6,039 nucleotides of DNA from an uncultured Saprospiraceae bacterium. GTDB lineage: Bacteria > Bacteroidota > Bacteroidia > Chitinophagales > Saprospiraceae. The notes below the pieces were generated by a model that had not been told where the DNA came from, ran no database searches, and was given only the letters and a program-made list of their open reading frames with translations. The position numbers were made by a program, and so were the translations under genes. Where the stretch lies: positions 1 through 6,039 of the forward strand of contig CAKUWM010000184.1 of NCBI GenBank assembly GCA_934699305.1. Direction: 5' to 3'. Of this stretch, positions 1 through 4,945 are shown in pieces. The first letter of the stretch is position 1; each line of letters starts with the position of its first letter.

Positions 1-872
1 CCAATTGGGGCAGTTAATACAATTTCAACATTATTGGAACCACAATCATTATTAACATTTTTATTTTTTATAATTATGCTAAATGTTCCTGGATTTAAAT
101 TATCGAAAATAATATAACCATTTGTCCATACCCATATATTTCCACCATCAATTGATATTAAACCACCTTTATCTGTTGTTACAATTATTCTTCCATCTTC
201 ACAAATTGGACATGTTGGGTTAATTTTTAAAATATCAAGAATACTTGGGGGAAAACAATCTTCGTCTTCGCAGTCAATTTTTCCATCTAAATCATCATCC
301 TTCCCGTTATTACATATTTCTATCTTTTGAGGGTGTGGTCCATCAGGGATATCTTTTAGATTTAGAACTAATGTAGAATCATTAGTGGAATTAATTAGAG
401 AGAATAATTTAATATCTTTAAAATCAATTTTATCACAGTTTAAAACTATACCAATAGTTGTTGTATTAGAGAAGTTAATAACATTTGTAATTATTTGAGA
501 TTCCCCATTAAAATAATAAATCTGGTTCTCGGTTAAGTTTTTATTTATTAGAGGTTCAGATATTTTATCCGCACTAGTTATAATATTGACTTGACATCCT
601 TTTGTTATACTATAGTTTTGATTTTTTAGAGTTACAAAACCAGTTTTAATATCTTGACGTTTTTCAAGAATTAAATGGTAATAAGTTTTACCATCAATAT
701 AAGAACGGGATATAATATAATCCTGCCCTTGTTTTAATTCAAATAAAGGTTGACTTTTTTGGGCATTTAAAGTACCAAAACTAAAAAATATCAAAATTAT
801 TAGTTTCAATTGTGGTTGAATTGTGGTTGAATTGTGGTTGAATTGTGGTTGAATTGTGGTTGAATTGTACAT
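1..872 (-). CDS. Secreted surface protein with MopE-like Cys/Asp motif and SprB-type repeat (C-terminus outside window)
   Basis: This minus-strand frame is open from ATG at 872 to the left edge: 290 residues, no stop. Residues 3-21 are encoded by the 11-bp tandem repeat. Residues 23-37 (KLIILIFFSFGTLNA) form a signal-peptide core with likely cleavage before Gln38. Residues 185-206 carry an acidic Cys motif (EICNNGKDDD, then DGKIDCEDEDC) like the calcium/metal-binding motif of MopE-type and many Bacteroidota surface proteins. Residues 208-288 resemble a SprB repeat (PTCPICEDG, then SIDGGNIW, then FDNLNPGTFSIIIK), known from the gliding adhesin SprB. I infer an exported, possibly type IX-secreted, adhesin-like protein; the C-terminal sorting domain that would prove this is outside the window. 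Residues 40-180 match nothing I recognise. The start is ambiguous: ATG 872, or TTG at 809 directly after the repeat. A weak -7-like box (TATTATTG, one mismatch) lies at 901-908. The gene is far more AT-rich than the rest of the window. Confidence 0.8.
   Translation of the reverse strand, partial: MYNSTTIQPQFNHNSTTIQPQLKLIILIFFSFGTLNAQKSQPLFELKQGQDYIISRSYIDGKTYYHLILEKRQDIKTGFVTLKNQNYSITKGCQVNIITSADKISEPLINKNLTENQIYYFNGESQIITNVINFSNTTTIGIVLNCDKIDFKDIKLFSLINSTNDSTLVLNLKDIPDGPHPQKIEICNNGKDDDLDGKIDCEDEDCFPPSILDILKINPTCPICEDGRIIVTTDKGGLISIDGGNIWVWTNGYIIFDNLNPGTFSIIIKNKNVNNDCGSNNVEIVLTAPI
808..868 (-). repeat. 11-bp tandem repeat (5 full copies plus 6 nt) at the start of the surface-protein gene
   Basis: On the plus strand the unit is aattgtggttg, repeated exactly at 808, 819, 830, 841 and 852, with a partial copy at 863-868. 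On the coding (minus) strand it reads AATTCAACCAC. The unit is not a multiple of three, so the frame rotates and the peptide repeats only every 33 nt (NSTTIQPQFNH). No stop occurs in any of the three frames of the unit itself. The array ends at the first codons of the signal-peptide core. Units are identical, which suggests recent expansion by slippage. Confidence 0.97.
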
Positions 873-984
873 AGTTTTCTTTTTTAGTTGAATAATTCCA
901 CAATAATAGGAATCAATATATTATTAAAAAACGTATTATGTATTATTAACATAAATTTAACATTAGTCATTGTTTTTTCTAAGG

Positions 985-997
985 GGATATTTTATCC
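985..997. repeat. Small dyad GGATA-TTT-TATCC
   Basis: This is a perfect 5-bp inverted repeat with a 3-nt spacer in the gap downstream of the dioxygenase gene. On neither strand is it followed by a convincing T-tract, so it is a poor intrinsic terminator. The same half-sites recur at 3895-3908 (perfect) and 1641-1652 (one mismatch), also between genes. It could be an operator, or chance in AT-rich DNA. Confidence 0.3.
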
Positions 998-1033
998 GTG
1001 AAATTATCATTCAAGATGAATCGGCCAAGCACA

Positions 1034-1088
1034 ATCGAATAGACTGCCCTACCACCTAAGTGATGGGGTGCACCTCTCACACCACCGT
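1034..1088 (-). mobile_element. Probable 3'-end remnant of a group II intron (end of domain V and domain VI)
   Basis: On the minus strand the segment begins ACGGTGGTGTGAGAGG, which resembles the 3' strand of domain V and its joiner in bacterial group II introns. A hairpin follows (arms at 1060-1072 and 1045-1055, loop 1056-1059), as expected for domain VI. It ends CTATTCGAT, the usual form of an intron 3' end, with a candidate branch-point adenosine seven bases from the end. The 5' strand of domain V, the rest of the ribozyme and the reverse transcriptase are absent, so this would be a dead fragment 23 nt downstream of the dioxygenase stop. The match is from remembered family sequence, not from a covariance model. 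Confidence 0.45.
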
Positions 1089-1111
1089 AGCATTAGAATA
1101 TATATGTCAGA

Positions 1112-1618
1112 TCAATTTATATGCCCACAATGGTGACATACATGCGCCTGTGTATTGCCATTATAATCCTGAATGGCATTTTTTATTTGGACGCCAATAT
1201 CTTCCAATACAAAGCCTGATTGGAAAATTTCTTTATAACAACGGTCACAAAACCACATCAATTTATCGACTTCGCCATCGTGTCTATGTCTTTCTATCAC
1301 AAGTCCAACAGTGTTAGCAGGTCTTTGAGGTGAATGCGGTACACGGGGTGGAAGAAGAAACATCTCACCTTGTCGTATTGGAATTGTCTCCATCATTCCT
1401 TCTTCATTGATAATTTTAACCTCTATATCACCTTGAATTTGGTAAAAAAGCTCTTCACCTTCATTGAAATGATAGTCTTTCCGACCATTTGGCCCACCGA
1501 CGACCATCACTATAAAATCTTGATTATCAACATATATCTGCTTATTACCTACCGGTGGCTGAAGCAAGTCTTTGTTTTCTTCAATCCATCGATTTAAATT
1601 AAATGGTCGTGCAATCAT
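1112..1618 (-). CDS. nbaC: 3-hydroxyanthranilate 3,4-dioxygenase
   Basis: This is a cupin-fold, non-haem Fe(II) dioxygenase of 168 residues, close to the usual bacterial length. It opens the ring of 3-hydroxyanthranilate to 2-amino-3-carboxymuconate semialdehyde, which cyclises to quinolinate (NAD precursor) or enters the 2-aminomuconate degradation route. The iron ligands are visible as His50, Glu56 and His95 in DYHFNEGEELFYQ and LPPRVPHSPQRP. Likely substrate-contact residues are Arg46, Arg99 and Glu109. The C-terminal rubredoxin-like second metal site of the bacterial enzymes is present as Cys124-x2-Cys127 and Cys161-x2-Cys164. The start is ATG, ten codons before the conserved Trp11 region. 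It is transcribed divergently from the SDR gene across 87 nt. No other kynurenine-pathway gene is visible; the intron-like scrap and the surface-protein gene lie downstream, so any operon partners are elsewhere. Confidence 0.95.
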   Translation of the reverse strand: MIARPFNLNRWIEENKDLLQPPVGNKQIYVDNQDFIVMVVGGPNGRKDYHFNEGEELFYQIQGDIEVKIINEEGMMETIPIRQGEMFLLPPRVPHSPQRPANTVGLVIERHRHDGEVDKLMWFCDRCYKEIFQSGFVLEDIGVQIKNAIQDYNGNTQAHVCHHCGHIN

Positions 1619-1631
1619 ATCTTTTTATCAA

Positions 1632-1662
1632 TAAAATTAAGGATATTTGTCCAACTATCAAA
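1632..1662 (-). promoter_or_regulatory. Candidate promoter of the dioxygenase gene
   Basis: Reading the minus strand, TTTG (1662-1659) is followed by a 19-nt spacer and TAATTTTA (1639-1632). This matches the Bacteroidota primary sigma-factor pattern TTTG-N~19-TAnnTTTG with one mismatch in the -7 box. Transcription would begin only a few bases before ATG 1618, giving a very short leader. The near-palindrome GGATA-TT-TGTCC (1641-1652) lies inside the spacer and could be an operator. No good promoter was seen for the divergent SDR gene. Confidence 0.35.
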
Positions 1663-1705
1663 ATATTTGAACAATCAATTTAGTTAAATCAGAAAATACG
1701 TAAAT

Positions 1706-2485
1706 ATGGATTTGTCTCTAAAAGGAAAATATGCCTTGGTATGTGGCGGCAGTAAAGGTATAGGGCTGGCGAGCGCCATCGAAATGTCTCGACAAGGTTG
1801 TAATGTCACTTTACTTTCCAGGAATGTACATGATTTAAGTCAGGCGCTGAAATTATTGTATAAAAACGATAATCAGGTTCATCGCTTCATCGTTGCAGAC
1901 CAAAGCAATCCGGAGGAAGTGTCTCGTCGATTTGCCACGATACCACACGGCTTCCATATTCTCGTATTAAACAGTGGTGGACCTAAAGCCGGTATGATAA
2001 TAGATTCAACAACACAAGACCTCCAAGTTGCGTTTAACAATCTTTTGCTCAGTAGTCAAATTATTGTACGCCATAGTTATACATATATGAAGAATGCCAT
2101 ATACGGTAGGATTATCAATATTATTTCAATCGGCTTAAAAGAGCCTATCCCCGGACTTGGTGTATCCAATACAATCAGAGGAGCAGTGGGCAATTGGTCT
2201 AAAACATTGGCGTATGAATTAGGTCCTGACGGTATTACAGTCAACAATGTATTGCCGGGTTATACCCTGACAGACAGGCTATCTCACTTAATGGAACAGC
2301 GTGCTTTAGATAGGGGCATTAACAAAGACGATGTTATACAGATGTATGTTGATCAGATTCCTTTGAAACGGCTTGCTTCCCCCAATGAAATAGGCAATGT
2401 CGTTGCCTTTATTGCCAGTCCGGCAGCCGGCTATATCAATGGCGTTAATCTGCCTGTGGATGGTGGCTATTTAAAGAGTTTGTAA
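1706..2485 (+). CDS. SDR-family (FabG-like) protein with atypical catalytic site
   Basis: This is a full-length classical-size short-chain dehydrogenase/reductase of 259 residues. The N-terminal Rossmann motif is Cys13-GGSKGIG (residues 14-20), with Cys where Thr is usual. NSGGP at 89-93 replaces the NNAG motif. Asn111 and Ser141 (in IISIG) align with the tetrad Asn and Ser. Thirteen residues after Ser141, where Tyr-x3-Lys is expected, the sequence is Ser154-Asn-Thr-Ile-Arg158, so both the catalytic Tyr and Lys are replaced. The C-terminal NNVLPGYTLTDRL (180-192) and NLPVDGGYL (248-256) are normal SDR features, so the fold is intact. It resembles the known SDR subgroup annotated as beta-ketoacyl-ACP-reductase-like that lacks a perfect tetrad. 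The activity is unknown. Its divergent position beside the 3-hydroxyanthranilate dioxygenase suggests a role in tryptophan/kynurenine breakdown, but that is inference. Confidence 0.9.
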   Translation: MDLSLKGKYALVCGGSKGIGLASAIEMSRQGCNVTLLSRNVHDLSQALKLLYKNDNQVHRFIVADQSNPEEVSRRFATIPHGFHILVLNSGGPKAGMIIDSTTQDLQVAFNNLLLSSQIIVRHSYTYMKNAIYGRIINIISIGLKEPIPGLGVSNTIRGAVGNWSKTLAYELGPDGITVNNVLPGYTLTDRLSHLMEQRALDRGINKDDVIQMYVDQIPLKRLASPNEIGNVVAFIASPAAGYINGVNLPVDGGYLKSL

Positions 2486-2508
2486 TGGATTATTTGCCAA
2501 TGATAACC

Positions 2509-3273
2509 TTACAATCCCTTTTCTTTGGCTTCGTCCCATAGTGCATCCATTTCCTCCAAAGTCATTGCTGCCAATGGCTTCAACGCGTTGGATTCAATGT
2601 ATTGAAATCGGGATTTAAATTTGTGATTGACGTTCTGCAAAGCCTGTTCGGGGTCAATTTTATTAAATCGAGCGTAGTTAATCAAGGAAAACAATACATC
2701 TCCCATCTCTTCTGTCTTCCGTTCGATTGATTCATTTTTATCTTCGATGACATCGTGTAATTCCCGGAGCTCTTCCATCACTTTATCCCAAACGTCTTCA
2801 GAATACTTCCATTCAAAGCCCACCTGAGCTGCTTTATCTTGCATTCTATAGGCTTTGATAACGGCTGTTAATGAGTTGGGGACGCCTCCAAGAACAGACT
2901 TTTTACCTTCTGTCAATTTTATCTTTTCCCAATTTTGCTTCACTGCGGCTTCGTCGTCCAGTTTCAGATCTCCGTAAATATGAGGATGCCGTCTTTTAAG
3001 CTTTTCGATTTGAGCGAGAATCATCTCCTCTAATGTAAATTGCTTTCCTTCGGTAGCGATTTTGGTATAAAACAACAGATGAAGCATCAAATCGCCCAGC
3101 TCTTCTTTAATATTCGTCCAATCCTTCAACGATATCCCTTCAACCAATTCATACACTTCTTCGACGGTGAGGTTACTAAGCGTATGAATGGTCTGTTTTT
3201 TATCCCACGGGCATTTCTCGCGAAGGGTATCCATGACTTCTACCAATTCTTTAAAAGCGTCGCTATAACTCAA
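2509..3273 (-). CDS. mazG: Nucleoside triphosphate pyrophosphohydrolase MazG
   Basis: This cytosolic enzyme hydrolyses NTPs and dNTPs to monophosphates plus pyrophosphate, cleaning aberrant nucleotides from the pool. At 254 residues it is the usual two-domain MazG length. The early signature LREKCPWDKKQTIHTL (17-32) is typical. The first metal-binding helix pair is Glu38-Glu39-x2-Glu42 with Glu58-x2-Asp61. The second, catalytic, repeat has Glu167-Glu168-x2-Glu171 with Glu189-x2-Asp192. WEKIK (115-119) and VLGGVP (127-132) also match. The start must be TTG at 3273: an in-frame TGA lies at 3280-3282, and the next ATG is codon 14, inside the conserved region. It begins 20 nt after ribA ends on the same strand, so co-transcription with ribA is likely. 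It converges on the SDR gene with a 23-nt gap and no clear terminator. Confidence 0.95.
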   Translation of the reverse strand: MSYSDAFKELVEVMDTLREKCPWDKKQTIHTLSNLTVEEVYELVEGISLKDWTNIKEELGDLMLHLLFYTKIATEGKQFTLEEMILAQIEKLKRRHPHIYGDLKLDDEAAVKQNWEKIKLTEGKKSVLGGVPNSLTAVIKAYRMQDKAAQVGFEWKYSEDVWDKVMEELRELHDVIEDKNESIERKTEEMGDVLFSLINYARFNKIDPEQALQNVNHKFKSRFQYIESNALKPLAAMTLEEMDALWDEAKEKGL

Positions 3274-3293
3274 GTTAAATCATTTTTCAATTG

Positions 3294-3872
3294 CTAAAAC
3301 AAATGACCCATCAGGTCTTTTTTCACCTTAAGGTATTCGATATTATAAGGTTCGGCGGGGATAATCAGGGGAATTCTATCTTCGACGATTATACCTGAAT
3401 TTGTCAGATAATCCAATTTCAATGGATTGTTGGTAATCAGATTGAGCCGATCCACCTGCAGCAATTGTAATATCTGTACACCCGCACTATAATCTCTTTC
3501 ATCCCCTTTAAATCCCAAGTGTAGATTGGCATCAAGTGTATTCATACCCTGATCCTGGAGATGATATGCTTTAATTTTATTGATTAATCCGATACCTCGC
3601 CCTTCTTGACGAAGGTACACCAAGTGCCCTCCACGTTCAGCTATTATTTCCAATGCGCGATGCAACTGGGGACCGCAATCACATTTTCTTGAGCCGAAAG
3701 CCTCGCCGGTAATACACTCTGAGTGTATCCTAACATAAGGTGTGACAGAGGCATCCTTTATTTTGCTCAACGCTATATGAGGCATAGGCTCATCCTGATG
3801 TTCGGCAAAAACTGTTATGGTAAATTCGCCAAATTGAGTCGGTAAATGTGCTTGTGCCTGTATTGAAATCAA
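3294..3872 (-). CDS. ribA: GTP cyclohydrolase II
   Basis: It catalyses the first step of riboflavin synthesis: GTP to 2,5-diamino-6-ribosylamino-pyrimidinone 5'-phosphate, formate and pyrophosphate. The protein has 192 residues, close to stand-alone RibA (about 196 in E. coli); there is no DHBP-synthase (RibB) domain. The zinc ligands are Cys53, Cys64 and Cys66 in HSECITGEAFGSRKCDCG. The GTP-binding segment LRQEGRGIGLINK (87-99), Tyr103, and the catalytic Asp124 and Arg126 in GFKGDERDY are present, as is ITNNPLKL (146-153). The start is taken as TTG 3872. The frame is open upstream to a TGA at 3954-3956 but holds no ATG or GTG, and the family begins near here (AQAHLPTQFGEF). It sits between the possible small-peptide ORF and mazG, all on the minus strand, likely one transcript from the promoter at 4041-4070. 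Confidence 0.95.
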   Translation of the reverse strand: MISIQAQAHLPTQFGEFTITVFAEHQDEPMPHIALSKIKDASVTPYVRIHSECITGEAFGSRKCDCGPQLHRALEIIAERGGHLVYLRQEGRGIGLINKIKAYHLQDQGMNTLDANLHLGFKGDERDYSAGVQILQLLQVDRLNLITNNPLKLDYLTNSGIIVEDRIPLIIPAEPYNIEYLKVKKDLMGHLF

Positions 3873-3894
3873 AATAACAATGCTATTAGTAAAA

Positions 3895-3908
3895 TGGATA
3901 AATATCCA
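3895..3908. promoter_or_regulatory. Palindromic dyad TGGATA-AA-TATCCA upstream of ribA
   Basis: This is a perfect 6-bp inverted repeat with a 2-nt spacer, 22 nt upstream of the ribA TTG codon and inside the gap after the small ORF. It could be an operator or a small RNA hairpin near the ribosome-binding region. It is far too short to be an FMN riboswitch, and no conserved RFN elements are visible. Related GGATA/TATCC dyads occur at 985-997 and 1641-1652. Confidence 0.35.
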
Positions 3909-3936
3909 CGTAAAACAACCAATATAATAAAAAGTT

Positions 3937-4023
3937 CTACCTACGTCGTGTATTCATCTTCATGCTTTGAGTGAAAATGACACCTAAAACTAAAGAACAT
4001 GTAACAACCAATAAAATCAACAT
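3937..4023 (-). CDS. Possible 28-residue membrane peptide upstream of ribA
   Basis: The ORF runs ATG 4023 to TAG 3937. The product starts MLILLVVTCSLVLGVIF, a single hydrophobic segment of about 17 residues, and ends QSMKMNTRRR, a positively charged tail. This is the layout of a one-pass small membrane protein. Support is positional: a good TTTG/TAGCTTTG promoter ends 17 nt before the ATG, and AAGGAG lies just upstream, a purine-rich site otherwise absent from this window. The AAGGAG-to-ATG spacing of 2 nt is short; the next codon, TTG, would be spaced better. It precedes ribA by 64 nt. I do not recognise a family. It could be a leader peptide, a real small protein, or chance coding in the ribA leader. 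Confidence 0.35.
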   Translation of the reverse strand: MLILLVVTCSLVLGVIFTQSMKMNTRRR

Positions 4024-4040
4024 AACTCCTTATTTATTTA

Positions 4041-4070
4041 CAAAGCTACATATACTCGGGCACTTTCAAA
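4041..4070 (-). promoter_or_regulatory. Bacteroidota-type promoter for the small ORF-ribA-mazG unit
   Basis: Reading the minus strand, TTTG (4070-4067) is followed by an 18-nt spacer and TAGCTTTG (4048-4041), an exact match to the TAnnTTTG -7 box with a good -33 element. Transcription should begin around 4033-4037, about 10-14 nt before ATG 4023 and about 160 nt before ribA. A second exact -7 box, TATTTTTG (4074-4067), overlaps the -33 element but lacks an obvious -33 of its own. Confidence 0.6.
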
Positions 4071-4074
4071 AATA

Positions 4075-4364
4075 CTTGCTTTTACGACTAAAACAATTAT
4101 TGGCTTTAATCCTTACCTTTAAATACAATATTTGGTATCCTTAACTTTTTATATCTACTTATTTTAAATAAATCATCCGTGCTTATTATTATTTTTTTAC
4201 TCAACATCCAATTCAAAAGCTTAATTGGAATACGTTATCCAACGTTAAGTTCAATTAATCCCCCAACTAACTAAGGCGAACTATTTTCTTAAGTTTCAGC
4301 TAAATAAGTCCAATAATTATGAAAATATTAAGATTTCTTTAATAAATAAATCCAACAAAATGTT
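4075..4364. other. AT-rich intergenic stretch between divergent units
   Basis: No credible gene or RNA gene is seen here. It separates the minus-strand ribA unit from the plus-strand Cys-rich-protein/receptor unit. It contains one inverted repeat (4207-4229), a near direct repeat of CGTTA (4233 and 4243) and a seven-codon ATG frame at 4319-4342 that would lie outside the predicted transcript. Confidence 0.5.
4207..4229. repeat. Inverted repeat TCCAATT / AATTGGA
   Basis: Perfect 7-bp arms (4207-4213 and 4223-4229) flank a 9-nt loop in the divergent intergenic region. Neither orientation shows a terminal T-run good enough for an intrinsic terminator. It may be a protein-binding dyad or nothing. 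Confidence 0.3.
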
Positions 4365-4372
4365 TATCTTTG
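4365..4372 (+). promoter_or_regulatory. -7 promoter box TATCTTTG of the Cys-rich-protein/receptor unit
   Basis: This is an exact match to the Bacteroidota TAnnTTTG box, followed by CGGC. The -33 element is weak; only TTTA at 4338-4341 is near. The expected transcription start is a few bases after the box, so ATG 4385 would have a leader of under about 10 nt. The box overlaps the in-frame TTG at 4370, which therefore cannot be the translation start if this promoter is used. Confidence 0.6.
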
Positions 4373-4384
4373 CGGCTTAATTCA

Positions 4385-4864
4385 ATGGATTTGAAAGAAT
4401 TTAGTAAGAAATTGGGTATTTATTCTATCGTATTTCTCTTATACTTGAGCAATACGGGCTTAATATATTCTGTTCATACTTGTATTCATTCCGGTGTATC
4501 TGTCGTCGAATTGCCATCATTCTCACTTGAAGACGACCACTGTGCTGATGTAATAAAAGATAGTACGTGTAAAGAAGTACAAGATGATTGTTGTGCAAAG
4601 ACGACTACGACTGAGAAAAAGGATTGCCATACGCATCATACAAAGTACGAAAAGGCAGACCTTGTGTCAGTTAAACCTGACCCTTCTTTTAAATATTTTA
4701 TTGACTATAATTCCTTAGTCAATTTTGTATATATTACGGACAACTTAGTCGAGCCCATTGACCTTTGTAACACTCACTTCATCCACTATTCCAAGCAAAT
4801 TAAAGATTGTACTGCCGAGTCCGCCTTAGATTATCGAATAGGGCTGAACTCCTTCATTTGTTAG
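4385..4864 (+). CDS. Small Cys/His-rich exported or membrane-anchored protein, HYC_CC_PP-like
   Basis: The ORF has 159 residues from ATG 4385. The frame extends to TTG 4370, but that codon lies inside the promoter box. Residues 10-29 are one hydrophobic segment (signal peptide or anchor). A Cys/His-rich region follows: HTCIH (31-35), Cys53, Cys62, Cys69-Cys70 (DDCCAK) and CHTHH (81-85). Cys128, Cys142 and a C-terminal Cys159 come later, giving nine Cys in all. This pattern resembles the small Bacteroidota proteins NCBI calls HYC_CC_PP family, but the HYC motif is HTC here and no clear PP motif is seen, so the assignment is tentative. The protein is probably periplasmic or on the outer face, where the thiol/imidazole clusters could bind a soft metal. 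It ends 81 nt before the receptor gene, with only a small hairpin between (CACC/GGTG, 4896-4907), so co-transcription is likely. Its function is not established. Confidence 0.75.
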   Translation: MDLKEFSKKLGIYSIVFLLYLSNTGLIYSVHTCIHSGVSVVELPSFSLEDDHCADVIKDSTCKEVQDDCCAKTTTTEKKDCHTHHTKYEKADLVSVKPDPSFKYFIDYNSLVNFVYITDNLVEPIDLCNTHFIHYSKQIKDCTAESALDYRIGLNSFIC

Positions 4865-4945
4865 ATTTCAGATAAGATTAACCCGAATATTTTACCACCA
4901 GCAGGTGCGTAATGGTATTTCTTATTTATTAAAAAATTGTAACAA

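Noticed and set aside
808..868. CRISPR-like or iteron-like array
   Set aside because: Units are 11 bp, directly abutting and without spacers, and they are translated within a gene; no cas or replication gene is nearby.
1060..1317. Plus-strand open frame opposite the dioxygenase 3' end
   Set aside because: It overlaps the conserved C-terminal metal site of the dioxygenase in antisense, has no recognisable domain, and starts inside the intron-like hairpin.
1334..1597. Plus-strand open frame opposite the dioxygenase
   Set aside because: Antisense shadow of a strongly conserved gene; the product has no family resemblance.
2486..2508. Bidirectional terminator between the SDR gene and mazG
   Set aside because: Only a weak, bulged AT-rich pairing (GG-TTAT with ATAA-CC) and no T-tract; not convincing.
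3040..3297. Plus-strand open frame opposite mazG
   Set aside because: Antisense to the conserved MazG N-terminal domain; composition is explained by the mazG codons.
3873..4040. FMN riboswitch upstream of ribA
   Set aside because: The leader is AT-rich and shows none of the conserved GC-rich multi-helix elements of the RFN riboswitch.
4319..4342. Seven-codon leader peptide (MKILRFL) before the Cys-rich protein
   Set aside because: It lies upstream of the -7 box, so it would not be on the predicted transcript.
4896..4907. CACC-AGCA-GGTG hairpin as a terminator between the Cys-rich protein and receptor
   Set aside because: Only a 4-bp stem and no following T-run; too weak to separate the two genes.
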